Below, piece by piece: positions 1 to 7,021 of a DNA stretch of 43,398 bases. The DNA is from Candidatus Aphodousia gallistercoris (lineage in GTDB: Bacteria; Pseudomonadota; Gammaproteobacteria; Burkholderiales; Burkholderiaceae_F). The DNA lies in the NCBI GenBank assembly GCA_018714185.1, contig DVNT01000057.1, forward strand, positions 1 to 43,398. The letters run 5' to 3'. The notes beneath the pieces were generated by a model. The model was given only the letters and a program-made list of their open reading frames with translations. It did not search any database and was not told the DNA's origin. How positions within the stretch are numbered: the first letter of the stretch is position 1; every line of letters starts with the position of its first letter. The translations under genes were made by a program, and so were the position numbers.

Positions 1-13
1 TCCGAGCGCACAG

Positions 14-139
14 CGACTTGAATGCAAGTCGGAATCTGCAAGGATTGGGTTATCAGCTGATAGCTCAAGGGCTGTTGTAAACCGGCCTACTGTCGGATTG
101 CTTCGCAATTACGATAAAGCTTTCGGCTTCAGCCGAGAG
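14..139. repeat. cluster of four small inverted repeats at the left edge
   Basis: Four separate dyads lie within about 125 bases: CGACTTG/CAAGTCG (14-20 and 25-31, 4-base loop), the perfect 12-base palindrome TATCAGCTGATA (51-62), ATTGC/GCAAT around TTC (97-109), and a 9-bp stem around TCGGCT-TC-AGCCGA (120-139). The last one sits where the reading frame of the sulfonate-binding protein remnant leaves its family. Such a row of hairpins beside a broken gene could mark an old insertion or rearrangement junction, or repetitive-element debris. No transposase reading frame was recognised here. What lies left of base 1 is unknown. Confidence 0.45.
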
Positions 140-267
140 TTGTTTACGACCATGTTTTGCAGGTTAAACGGCGCTTTGACATAAGCAATGTTGATTTCTT
201 TAGGCATATCGGCGGCATAGGCCATGCCGATCATACCGGCCAAAGCCGCTGCCACGGCTAATTTCAC
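109..267 (-). pseudogene. truncated sulfonate/taurine ABC transporter binding protein (SsuA-like), N-terminus only
   Basis: The frame encodes a signal peptide (VKLAVAAALAGMIGMAYA) followed by the typical start of SsuA-type periplasmic binding proteins (INIAYVKAPFNLQNMVV), then departs into NNSRLKPKALS and a stop. Family members are normally about 310 residues; only about 50 remain, so the gene cannot make a binding protein. The start is also doubtful. A good AAGGAG lies upstream, but the codon at the expected distance is ATA (274-276), so a degraded ATG is possible; the in-frame GTG at 265-267 is used here. It is the last gene of a minus-strand operon behind the ATPase and permease. The break point coincides with the hairpin at 120-139. 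Confidence 0.7.
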
Positions 268-277
268 TTTTGTTATC

Positions 278-1015
278 TCAATCTCCTTGAGGTTGTTGCA
301 TAAAATCATGGAAAATCGTTTCCGAAAGCACCCCGACGCCAGGCGTAGCCAACGTACGCGGGTAGGGCAAATCAATGCGGTAGGACTTTTGAAGCCGGCC
401 CTGATGCAGCTTGTGAACGTGCGAGGACAACAACACGGCTTCCATCACGTCGTGCGTAACCAAAATCGTGGTCACGGGCCGCACCTCATGAATGCGGATA
501 AATTCGCCGTAAATGCGAGAGCGCGTCAGAGCATCCAGGGCACTGAAAGCCTCATCCAAAAGCAATAAGTCGGGCTGCGGGCAAAGCGCCCTGGCTAGCC
601 CCACCCTTTGGGCCATCCCGCCCGACAATTCCGCCGGCACGAGTTGAGCGAAGTCTTTTAAGCCCACGAGCTCAAGCACCTCATCGATTTTTTGCTCTTG
701 CAGCGCCCGTGGATCATGCCGAACGCTAAGCCTGATGTTGTCGCGCACGTTTAGCCAAGGAAAAAGCCTCGGCTCCTGGAAAACAGTGGAAATTTTGGGC
801 CGTTGCGAAGCAGGCTCAAAACAGATCTCTCCGCGATCGGGCGTTAAAAGGCCGGCAATTAAGCGCAGCAACGTAGTCTTGCCGCAACCGCTTTCGCCGA
901 TAATGGCGTGAATAGAAGAGGCTTCAAACGTGAGCGTCAGATCATCAACCGGACGAATCGGACGGCCATCCCGGGAAAAGGTTTTCGTTAAATGGTGGCA
1001 TGCAACCGAAAACAC
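278..1015 (-). CDS. ABC transporter ATP-binding protein, nitrate/sulfonate/taurine type (SsuB/TauB-like)
   Basis: This is the cytoplasmic ATPase that powers uptake of a small anion such as an alkanesulfonate. Visible in the 245 residues are Walker A (GESGCGKTT), the Q-loop (VFQEPRLFPW), the ABC signature (LSGGMAQRV), Walker B (LLLLDEAFSALD) and the switch histidine (VTHD). The R-L-F-P-W element is common in the NitT/TauT subfamily. The start is GTG, preceded by AGGAG seven bases away. It follows the permease gene after nine bases and precedes the truncated binding-protein gene, so the three form one operon. Which anion is carried cannot be read from the ATPase, and the system looks incomplete because its binding protein is cut short. 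Confidence 0.88.
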   Translation of the reverse strand: MFSVACHHLTKTFSRDGRPIRPVDDLTLTFEASSIHAIIGESGCGKTTLLRLIAGLLTPDRGEICFEPASQRPKISTVFQEPRLFPWLNVRDNIRLSVRHDPRALQEQKIDEVLELVGLKDFAQLVPAELSGGMAQRVGLARALCPQPDLLLLDEAFSALDALTRSRIYGEFIRIHEVRPVTTILVTHDVMEAVLLSSHVHKLHQGRLQKSYRIDLPYPRTLATPGVGVLSETIFHDFMQQPQGD

Positions 1016-1024
1016 CGTACTCTC

Positions 1025-1786
1025 CTAAATCACAAAATACTTGGCATAGCGACGGATGAGAGCCGACAAAATCCAGTCCATGACAACGCCGATAGCGATG
1101 ATGGTGAAGATGCCGACAAAGACAACCGAGGTTTTGGAAAATTCCGAAGCTTCGCTAATCATGAAGCCCAAGCCGCTTGAGGCGGCAATGAGCTCGGCGC
1201 CCACCAAGGCGCGCCAGCTGTAGCCAAATCCCACCCTAAGTCCGGTCAAAATTCCGGGTAGCGAGGAGGGGATCGTCAAATATCGAAAGGTCTCCCAGGT
1301 CGTAAATTCGAGCGTTTGTGCCACCTCTTTGAGTTTGAGCTCTACCGATTCAATGGCCGTGAGCGCATTCAGGTAAATGGGAAAGAAACTCGAGAGGAAT
1401 ACAATGGCCACTTTCGGCGCTTCCTCAATGCCAAGCCACAAAATTAAGAGCGGGATTAAGGCTAACGGTGGCGTAACGCGCGCTGCCTCAATCACAAAGT
1501 AAGCCAAATTCTTTGAGCGCTGACTTTGGGAAAATAAAAAAGCGAGGCTGATTCCGATGACGCTCGACAAGGCAAAACCTGAGAGCGTACGCTTGGCACT
1601 CGAAACAATATGCTCTAAGAGATCGCCGTTACCCGCTAATTCCAAAAAGGTTTCGACAACCGAGCGGGGAGAGGGCAAAAGGATCACAGAGACACTTCCG
1701 GAAGCAGCCACCCATTGCCAAACGAAAAGAAGCAACACTGGGACGGTTGCCAGTTGCAAATAACGAGTCGCTTCAGAGTTTTTCAT
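1025..1786 (-). CDS. ABC transporter permease, nitrate/sulfonate/taurine type (SsuC/TauC-like)
   Basis: Inner-membrane permease of about 253 residues with a first transmembrane helix near residues 10-30 and the BPD_transp_1 fold. The conserved EAA loop that contacts the ATPase is visible in the middle of the protein (ALTAIESVELKLKEVAQTL, with a downstream G-L-R-V-G-F-G-Y-S-W-R segment typical of SsuC/TauC). It is the first gene of the operon. The upstream 199 bases separate it from a divergent nuclease-like gene and carry a Fur-like sequence right at the start codon. No strong ribosome-binding site precedes the ATG. With a truncated binding protein downstream, the transporter may be inactive or may use a binding protein encoded elsewhere. 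Confidence 0.88.
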   Translation of the reverse strand: MKNSEATRYLQLATVPVLLLFVWQWVAASGSVSVILLPSPRSVVETFLELAGNGDLLEHIVSSAKRTLSGFALSSVIGISLAFLFSQSQRSKNLAYFVIEAARVTPPLALIPLLILWLGIEEAPKVAIVFLSSFFPIYLNALTAIESVELKLKEVAQTLEFTTWETFRYLTIPSSLPGILTGLRVGFGYSWRALVGAELIAASSGLGFMISEASEFSKTSVVFVGIFTIIAIGVVMDWILSALIRRYAKYFVI

Positions 1787-1791
1787 CTAAT

Positions 1792-1806
1792 TGAGAATCA
1801 TTTATG
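1792..1806 (-). promoter_or_regulatory. weak Fur-like 7-1-7 site upstream of the ABC permease
   Basis: TGAGAATCATTTATG agrees with the 7-1-7 Fur pattern TGATAAT-N-ATTATCA at 10 of 14 positions and lies six bases upstream of the permease start codon. A better site is present before ahpC at 13263. The surrounding 1787-1985 region is strongly A+T rich and probably holds the divergent promoters. The match may be chance in such AT-rich DNA. Confidence 0.22.
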
Positions 1807-1985
1807 TTAAACGAACCGAGTATAGAGCAATTTATCAATAAAAATTCAATAAATTAGGATATAAATTTTGTAAATAAATACGTAGTGAGAATTAGTTCTA
1901 GAATGCACAAAGCCAAAATTTTTCTTGGTTTTTGGTCGGCGGCATAGAATAATGATTGCTCTCAGCTCTTATCAGGAAAAGGCAG

Positions 1986-3227
1986 ATGAGTAATGAAAAG
2001 ACTGTAAAGCACCTTTTAGATCAGGCCGGTGTTTTAGTGAAAGCCAAAGAACTCGTCAAAATCAATTACGAATCTCGTTTGGCACCGAATTTCTCGCCTA
2101 TTGTCCTTTTTAATTTGCATGAAACCGACTTATCGTCTGTTATTGCCTACTTCTTGGATCCAAAGGCAGCGCACGCCCAAGGTAGCCTCTTTCTTCGTTA
2201 TTTTTGCAAAGCCGTTGAAAGTCAAGAATTTTTGGATCAGAGCGGGCGCCATCCGGCGGCTGGCTTTGGCAGCTTCTCCAAGGAAACTCTGGTTAGAACG
2301 GAATATGCTGTCCAAGAGGGGCGCTACGATATTTTGCTAACAGATAACAAGCACGCCATATGCATTGAAAATAAACCGTGGGCCTCTGATGGAAATGAAC
2401 AGCTTCTTCGGTATTCGCACGCTCTCAAAAAGGATTATCCCGAGTGGTTGCTCGTTTATTTGAGTACGCAAGACCCTTCCGAAGTCTCAACCGGCCAATC
2501 CGATGAAGTTTTAAGCCATACCGTCACCTTGAGTTATAGCGAACTCATTGACGTTTTCCGGGAAGCCTTACCGAAAGTGCAGGCAACAAGTGTCGCTACT
2601 TTCCTTAACTTCTTCATTGATTATCTTCGAGAAAAAATTTTAGGAGAAACCCCCATGGCAGATGAAAGCATATCCAAACTGGTTCAAGAAAATTTCATGC
2701 AAGCTAAACTCATTTCAGAAGCTTATGAACAGGTTTCTGAAGAAGCTTGGAAAAGCTTTTGCGCAAAACTCGAGGACACTTGCAAAAACAAATATAGCGA
2801 AAAGTTAGAATTCAAGTGTGCAGAGGGTATTCGAACATCAAGAAGAAGAACTCATTTCAGTTTCAAGCCGAGTAACAGGGACTGGTTTATCTGTTTTGAA
2901 AAATCAGACAGTTGCCGATTGCGTTCATTTTATTGGGGCATCACGGTCTACAGCGGCGTATCCGTCGAGGAAAGAAACCGAATCACAGAAGTACTCAACG
3001 AAGAAATGGGAAGAGAAACTTGTGCGGTTGAAAGATGGTGGCCCTGGTGGGTATGGGGACAGGAAAAAGAGGTCGTTGAGGGAACGCCTTTAACAAACTT
3101 CCCTCGCAATTTAGATCAAAAAGCTTGCATTGACATGATGTTATCCGAGGACGGCGGAGAGCTCGCTCAGATCGTTTGGCGCAATGTCGACAAAATTCTC
3201 TCTCTCATTGAGAGCGGGAAAATATAA
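1986..3227 (+). CDS. PD-(D/E)XK nuclease family protein (PDDEXK_4-like)
   Basis: A 413-residue soluble protein. Near residues 100-140 it shows the core of the PD-(D/E)XK fold: G-R-Y-D-I-L-L with the metal-binding Asp, then I-C-I-E-N-K-P-W, where E-x-K completes the motif, followed by an L-x-R-Y-S-H-A-L helix. This matches the PDDEXK_4 family of predicted nucleases found scattered in bacterial genomes, often near mobile or defence genes; substrate and role are generally unknown. The C-terminal half is rich in Trp and Arg and has no recognised fold. ATG at 1986 is preferred over the in-frame TTG at 1956 because AGGAAAAGG precedes it. A second, distantly similar protein is encoded at 26477-27667. 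Confidence 0.72.
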   Translation: MSNEKTVKHLLDQAGVLVKAKELVKINYESRLAPNFSPIVLFNLHETDLSSVIAYFLDPKAAHAQGSLFLRYFCKAVESQEFLDQSGRHPAAGFGSFSKETLVRTEYAVQEGRYDILLTDNKHAICIENKPWASDGNEQLLRYSHALKKDYPEWLLVYLSTQDPSEVSTGQSDEVLSHTVTLSYSELIDVFREALPKVQATSVATFLNFFIDYLREKILGETPMADESISKLVQENFMQAKLISEAYEQVSEEAWKSFCAKLEDTCKNKYSEKLEFKCAEGIRTSRRRTHFSFKPSNRDWFICFEKSDSCRLRSFYWGITVYSGVSVEERNRITEVLNEEMGRETCAVERWWPWWVWGQEKEVVEGTPLTNFPRNLDQKACIDMMLSEDGGELAQIVWRNVDKILSLIESGKI

Positions 3228-3363
3228 ATAAGCTTACCTCTAGTATGGGAAACCTCATAAGGAAACGGATATTTTTAGACTTTCGAGAACGGTAAACTAA
3301 AAATAACCTTTTGATTTGAAGAGGAAATATTTATAGCCTAGTGGCTTTGAGTTATCCTCCTGC

Positions 3364-3411
3364 AAAAGCCGTCCCGAGCTGTGAAAAATTACGCGCCAGT
3401 GGCGGCTTTTT
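3364..3411. terminator. possible bidirectional terminator between converging genes
   Basis: AAAAGCCG (3364-3371) and CGGCTTTT (3403-3410) can pair across a 31-base loop, with A and T tracts flanking the stem on both strands. It lies between two converging genes, where a two-way terminator is expected. The long loop makes this a weak call. Confidence 0.35.
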
Positions 3412-3491
3412 CGCTTTGGCAAGAGAAGATTTTCGGGAATCCTTAACAGAAAGGAATTTCTCAAAAATACTATAAAACGGTACTTCTGCGA

Positions 3492-4082
3492 TTATTTCAG
3501 CTCAAAAAGTTTCTCGAGTTCTTCAGCCGTGAGCCTTTCATCGAAGGGCACATATTCACCTTTGGAGTTTTTAAAGACGCCGTAGGGGACCGCACGGCAA
3601 CCGGCACGGCGGTGCAATTTCGTATTGGTCCAGACTTTGTCTCGTACATCAACGGGAAGCGTTTCCACGGCCGGATAACGGATGCCCGGAAAATCCACAT
3701 CGGTATAGTGCTTGAAGTGCTCGGCAAGAGCCGCCTCCGGATCCTTGGAAATGAGGATCGTGGTTGCCTGGGGCTCCGAATGGATATTCATAAATGAAAT
3801 CGGGCAGTAGATGATCTCGATGCGGTCGGTAAAGGCTTCAAGCACCTTGTGGGCATGCCAGCAGTCGCGGCACTGGGTGTCAAAAGCCACATAAGCTTTG
3901 GGTCGACCGGCCGGTCCTTTCGTATGAATGCCCGTGGCCTCCTTTTCAAAGCTCTCCCACATCTTTTTCCCGTCCCAGATCACGGGAACCGAGGCGGGCG
4001 CTGCCGAGGCCTGAGGAATGGCTCCCGCAACCGCAAGTCCTAAGCCTGCCAAAATTGCTTGTCTTCTATTGATTGCCTTCAT
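3492..4082 (-). CDS. exported thioredoxin-fold thiol:disulfide protein, DsbG/DsbC-like
   Basis: A 196-residue periplasmic protein. The N-terminus has a twin-arginine-like signal (NRRQAILAG, then a hydrophobic stretch ending A-S-A-A). The thioredoxin fold is marked by V-A-F-D-T-Q-C-R-D-C, giving a C-R-D-C redox pair near residues 71-74, and by the cis-proline loop R-A-V-P-Y-G-V-F near residue 168. The layout resembles the catalytic half of DsbG/DsbC-type oxidoreductases without the N-terminal dimerisation domain. It probably reduces or isomerises disulfides in exported proteins. The gene is monocistronic, with a ribosome-binding site (AAGGAGG) just upstream of the ATG. The precise Dsb subgroup is not certain. 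Confidence 0.8.
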   Translation of the reverse strand: MKAINRRQAILAGLGLAVAGAIPQASAAPASVPVIWDGKKMWESFEKEATGIHTKGPAGRPKAYVAFDTQCRDCWHAHKVLEAFTDRIEIIYCPISFMNIHSEPQATTILISKDPEAALAEHFKHYTDVDFPGIRYPAVETLPVDVRDKVWTNTKLHRRAGCRAVPYGVFKNSKGEYVPFDERLTAEELEKLFELK

Positions 4083-4502
4083 ATAACCTCCTTGCTTTCA
4101 CTTCTGTCTAGTGTACAGCAACACTCAACAATTCGTTCTTTTGCGTTTCATCAATAAAACAATTTGTCGGCACAAGCTGGACTTAAGTCAACCGAGAGTC
4201 ATTAACTCTTTGAAATTTATCATTATTTAAGAGATATCGGGGATTTTCCCGATGGTTTGATAACCTTAAGTCGACTTTGAAGTTTGCTAAGCAATTTATC
4301 GTAAACTCGGGCTTCCCAGAAAAATCGATTGAGATTTCTATCTTTTTGATTTTAAAAACTTTTTACCTCACTGTGTATCCGGGAGCTATTAGTCGACAAA
4401 AATAACGAATTTCCTTTTATTTTCAGTCGCTTATCTATTTGGCAAGTACAACGCTCCTCAGTAAACTGCCACGAAACCACTTTTTTACAACTCGGACAGA
4501 TC
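4083..4502. other. 420-base intergenic region with two related palindromes and a hairpin
   Basis: AT-rich region between divergent genes, so it should hold promoters for both. Visible structure: the palindrome GACTTAAGTC (4180-4189), the palindrome AAGTCGACTT (4268-4277), which shares the AAGTC half-site, and a hairpin ATCGGG/CCCGAT with a 6-base loop (4236-4253). No ArgR or CysB consensus was recognised. No convincing small gene was found. Confidence 0.4.
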
Positions 4503-5240
4503 ATGAAAAAAATTCTTGCTGCTTTACTCGTAGGCTCCCTCTTTGCCAATGTCGCTTGTGCGGAAAAACTGTTGGTCGGCACGGACGCGGGCTTTGCTCC
4601 TTTTGAATACAAGGACACCGAAACCAACGAAATCGTGGGTTTTGATATCGACCTGATCAAAGCGATTGCCGAAGCCGTAGGCGATGAAGTGCAAATCCAG
4701 AATATGCAATTTGCCGGTTTGATCCCCGCGCTGCAAACCAACATGGTGGACGTGGCCGCCGCTGCCATTACGATCACCGAAGAGCGCCAAAAGCAGGTGC
4801 TTTTCACCGATCCGTACTATGACGTGGGCTTAGTGATGGTCATTCAAAAGAAAAACGTCGACAAGTACAAGACCTTGGATGATATGCAGGGCAAGCGCAT
4901 CTGCTCGCAAATCGGCACGACCGGTTCCATTCTCGGTAAGCAAGTGGAAGACGCTACCGTCGGCGAATACGACCAAATCGGCGAAGCCTTGATGGAATTG
5001 AAGATGGGCGGCTGCGAATCCGTTCTCGTGGATAAGACCGTAGCCAACCACTACATGCAACAGCAAAAAGACACGACGATTGCCGTAGTGCCGCACCTTT
5101 ATAACCCGAAGCAAAACGGCTTTGCTGTTGCCAAGCGCAACACCGAATTGCAAGCCAAGCTCAATAAGGGCTTAAAGACCATCCGTGAAAACGGTACGTA
5201 CGACAAGATCTACGAAAAGTGGTTCGGCAAACAAAACTAA
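4503..5240 (+). CDS. periplasmic polar amino acid ABC transporter substrate-binding protein
   Basis: A 245-residue solute-binding protein of the SBP_bac_3 family (ArtJ, HisJ, GlnH, FliY type). A Sec signal peptide (MKKILAALLVGSLFANVACA) is followed by the signatures G-F-A-P-F-E-Y, G-F-D-I-D-L and A-A-I-T-I-T-E-E-R, which shape the ligand site for the alpha-amino and carboxyl groups. The C-terminus (G-T-Y-D-K-I-Y-E-K-W-F-G) is also typical. The ligand is likely a basic or other polar amino acid; the pocket cannot be resolved by eye. No permease or ATPase gene is adjacent, so it is an orphan that must work with a transporter encoded elsewhere. A strong terminator follows. Confidence 0.9.
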   Translation: MKKILAALLVGSLFANVACAEKLLVGTDAGFAPFEYKDTETNEIVGFDIDLIKAIAEAVGDEVQIQNMQFAGLIPALQTNMVDVAAAAITITEERQKQVLFTDPYYDVGLVMVIQKKNVDKYKTLDDMQGKRICSQIGTTGSILGKQVEDATVGEYDQIGEALMELKMGGCESVLVDKTVANHYMQQQKDTTIAVVPHLYNPKQNGFAVAKRNTELQAKLNKGLKTIRENGTYDKIYEKWFGKQN

Positions 5241-5267
5241 TTGACATCTGCGTTCTCTTATAATGCT

Positions 5268-5302
5268 CTCGTGCCGGTTTTCAAAGTCGGCACGAGTTTT
5301 TT
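5268..5302 (+). terminator. rho-independent terminator after the amino acid binding protein
   Basis: Perfect 9-bp stem CTCGTGCCG (5268-5276) with CGGCACGAG (5288-5296), an 11-base loop and six T residues after it. It ends the binding-protein transcript. TATAATG at 5259-5265 lies just before the stem and looks like an extended -10 element, but the TTGACA upstream is only 12 bases away, too close for a normal promoter. Confidence 0.88.
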
Positions 5303-5328
5303 CATTTCTAAAAAAGTCCTTTTTTCCT

Positions 5329-6501
5329 ATGACCGTCGATCTGAAGCAGCTTGAGCGCCTCGCGCCCGCCTTTAAAACCCTCAGGCGTGAATTTCACGCA
5401 TGGCCCGAAGCCAGCGGCAAAGAATTTCAGACTTCGGAGAAAATCGCCTCGCTGTTGCAAAGCTGGGGGCTTGAGGTGCACCGCGGGATTGCCCAAACGG
5501 GGATCGTTGCCTTTATCCGCAAAGGCACAGGGAAAAAGTGCATCGCTTTGCGCGCCGATATGGATGCGTTGCCCATTGTCGAGCAAAACCGCTTTGCCCA
5601 TGCCTCGAAAAATCCGGGCCTTATGCACGCTTGCGGCCACGACGGCCACATGGCAACGCTTTTATTAGCTACGCGCTACCTCATCGAATACGGCCGCTTT
5701 GACGGCACGGTCGAGCTCATTTTCCAGCCGAGCGAAGAGCAAGACGGGGGAGCTGGCGACATGATTGCCGAGGGCATTCTGGAAAAATATCCGGCCGACT
5801 GCTACTACGCCTATCACAACTGGCCTGATGTTCCGGAAGGCAAAATCGGACTTAACCGGGCCGCGATCATGGCTAGCTGCAATTTCTTTTCTATCCGCAT
5901 CGCGCCGAAAACGCCTCAGGCCTTAACCGATCCGGTCATGGTCTCGGTCATTCTTGCCCAAAGCTTGCAGGGCATTATTTCCCGCATGAAGCGTCCGATT
6001 GATCCGGCCGTGCTCTCCATTTGCTGCATCGAAACGCAAAGCAGCCCCTACGGTCATGCCGAAGCGGTTACGCTCACCGGTACCGCCCGTACCTTTAGCG
6101 AGAGCGTCACGGATTTGTTGGATAGGGAAATGCACCGGATTGCCGAACATGTTGCCTCGGCTTTTGACGCCGAAGCCCGCGTGCAATTTGTCCGACAGGT
6201 AAAACCCACCGTCAATAACGCAGCGTGTGCCGAGCGTCTTTATAAAGCAGTAAAAAGCTTATTTGGCGAAGAAAAAGTTCACGAAACCGAGCCCGTGATG
6301 CCTTCGGAAGACTTTAGTGAATTCTTGTCCCGCCGCCCCGGAGCCCTCTTTTTCGTTAGTAACGGCCACGGCAGCCATCGCGAAGAAGGCCACGGCGCCG
6401 GGCCCTGCGCCTTGCATAACCCGAGCTACGACTTTAACGATGCGTGCTTGGTGCCGGCCGCAGCCGTCTTTGCCCAAGTTGTCGAAGACTACCTGCAATA
6501 A
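5329..6501 (+). CDS. M20 family amidohydrolase (hippurate hydrolase / N-acyl amino acid amidohydrolase type)
   Basis: A 390-residue cytoplasmic zinc peptidase-like enzyme that removes acyl groups from N-acylated amino acids or related amides. The two-metal site of the M20 family is visible: A-L-R-A-D-M-D-A-L-P, M-H-A-C-G-H-D-G-H, Q-P-S-E-E-Q, a histidine in Y-A-Y-H-N-W, and the C-terminal P-S-E-D-F. Length matches HipO/YtnL/AbgA-like members. The start ATG at 5329 aligns with the family; the upstream in-frame ATG at 5263 would overlap the terminator and add an unrelated 22 residues. The preferred substrate cannot be assigned. The gene stands alone. Confidence 0.88.
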   Translation: MTVDLKQLERLAPAFKTLRREFHAWPEASGKEFQTSEKIASLLQSWGLEVHRGIAQTGIVAFIRKGTGKKCIALRADMDALPIVEQNRFAHASKNPGLMHACGHDGHMATLLLATRYLIEYGRFDGTVELIFQPSEEQDGGAGDMIAEGILEKYPADCYYAYHNWPDVPEGKIGLNRAAIMASCNFFSIRIAPKTPQALTDPVMVSVILAQSLQGIISRMKRPIDPAVLSICCIETQSSPYGHAEAVTLTGTARTFSESVTDLLDREMHRIAEHVASAFDAEARVQFVRQVKPTVNNAACAERLYKAVKSLFGEEKVHETEPVMPSEDFSEFLSRRPGALFFVSNGHGSHREEGHGAGPCALHNPSYDFNDACLVPAAAVFAQVVEDYLQ

Positions 6502-6559
6502 AAGGAAACGGGCAGGTACCTGTACGATATCCGCCCGCCTCACTAAAAAACACAAGAGA

Positions 6560-7021
6560 CTAAAGCGAACGAGCCCAAGCCGCCGGATTACCGGCATTGA
6601 GCAGTTTCGCCGCCTTGATTTTCATAGCGGGATAGGTGGCTGACAAGGCTTCGCGCGCCTCCTCGATGCCGCTGCTGCCGGAGGTCGCAAATAGAACCAC
6701 CTCGGTTTTGCTCCAATCAACGCTATCCAAGAACGTGTTGACCGGCCTCGGCGCCACGCCCCACCAAATCGGGAAACCCAAAATCAGTCGGCGATAGCCT
6801 GACATGTCCGGAAAAGTTCCGGCCAAAGCCGGACGCGAAGCTGGATCTGCCATTTCTTTCGAGCTGCGGCTTTTGGAATCGTGCCAATTCAAGTCCGCCG
6901 ATGTATACGGCGCTTCCGGAGCAATCTCAAAAAGGTCGGCTCCCAACGCTTCGGCAATGCGGCGTGCCACGCGTTCGGTGGTACCGCTTGCCGAAAAATA
7001 AGCAACCAATGTGTCGGACAT
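6560..7021 (-). CDS. flavodoxin-like protein
   Basis: A 153-residue FMN-binding protein. The phosphate-binding loop F-S-A-S-G-T-T-E lies at residues 9-16, and a second flavin-contact segment (F-P-I-W-W-G-V-A-P-R-P) is near residue 85. This arrangement matches the short flavodoxin_4 family, which supplies electrons or reduces quinones. ATG at 7021 is chosen; its A is the last base of the TGA of the upstream alcohol dehydrogenase gene (TGATG), so the two are translationally coupled. A GTG three bases earlier is an alternative start. The pairing suggests that the flavodoxin and the dehydrogenase work in the same redox process. Confidence 0.85.
   Translation of the reverse strand: MSDTLVAYFSASGTTERVARRIAEALGADLFEIAPEAPYTSADLNWHDSKSRSSKEMADPASRPALAGTFPDMSGYRRLILGFPIWWGVAPRPVNTFLDSVDWSKTEVVLFATSGSSGIEEAREALSATYPAMKIKAAKLLNAGNPAAWARSL

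Noticed and set aside
2-184. Plus-strand open frame at the left edge as a real gene end
   Set aside because: It has no start in the window, no recognised motif and overlaps the SsuA-like remnant; kept only as a hint of a junction.
278-2315. Overlapping antisense reading frames of 60-115 codons within the ABC transporter and nuclease genes
   Set aside because: They lie wholly within well-supported genes, lack ribosome-binding sites and show no family features.
5242-5264. TTGACA followed by TATAAT as a sigma-70 promoter
   Set aside because: The spacer is only 12 bases, far from the usual 16-18, and the start would fall inside the terminator of the preceding gene. Kept only as a remark.
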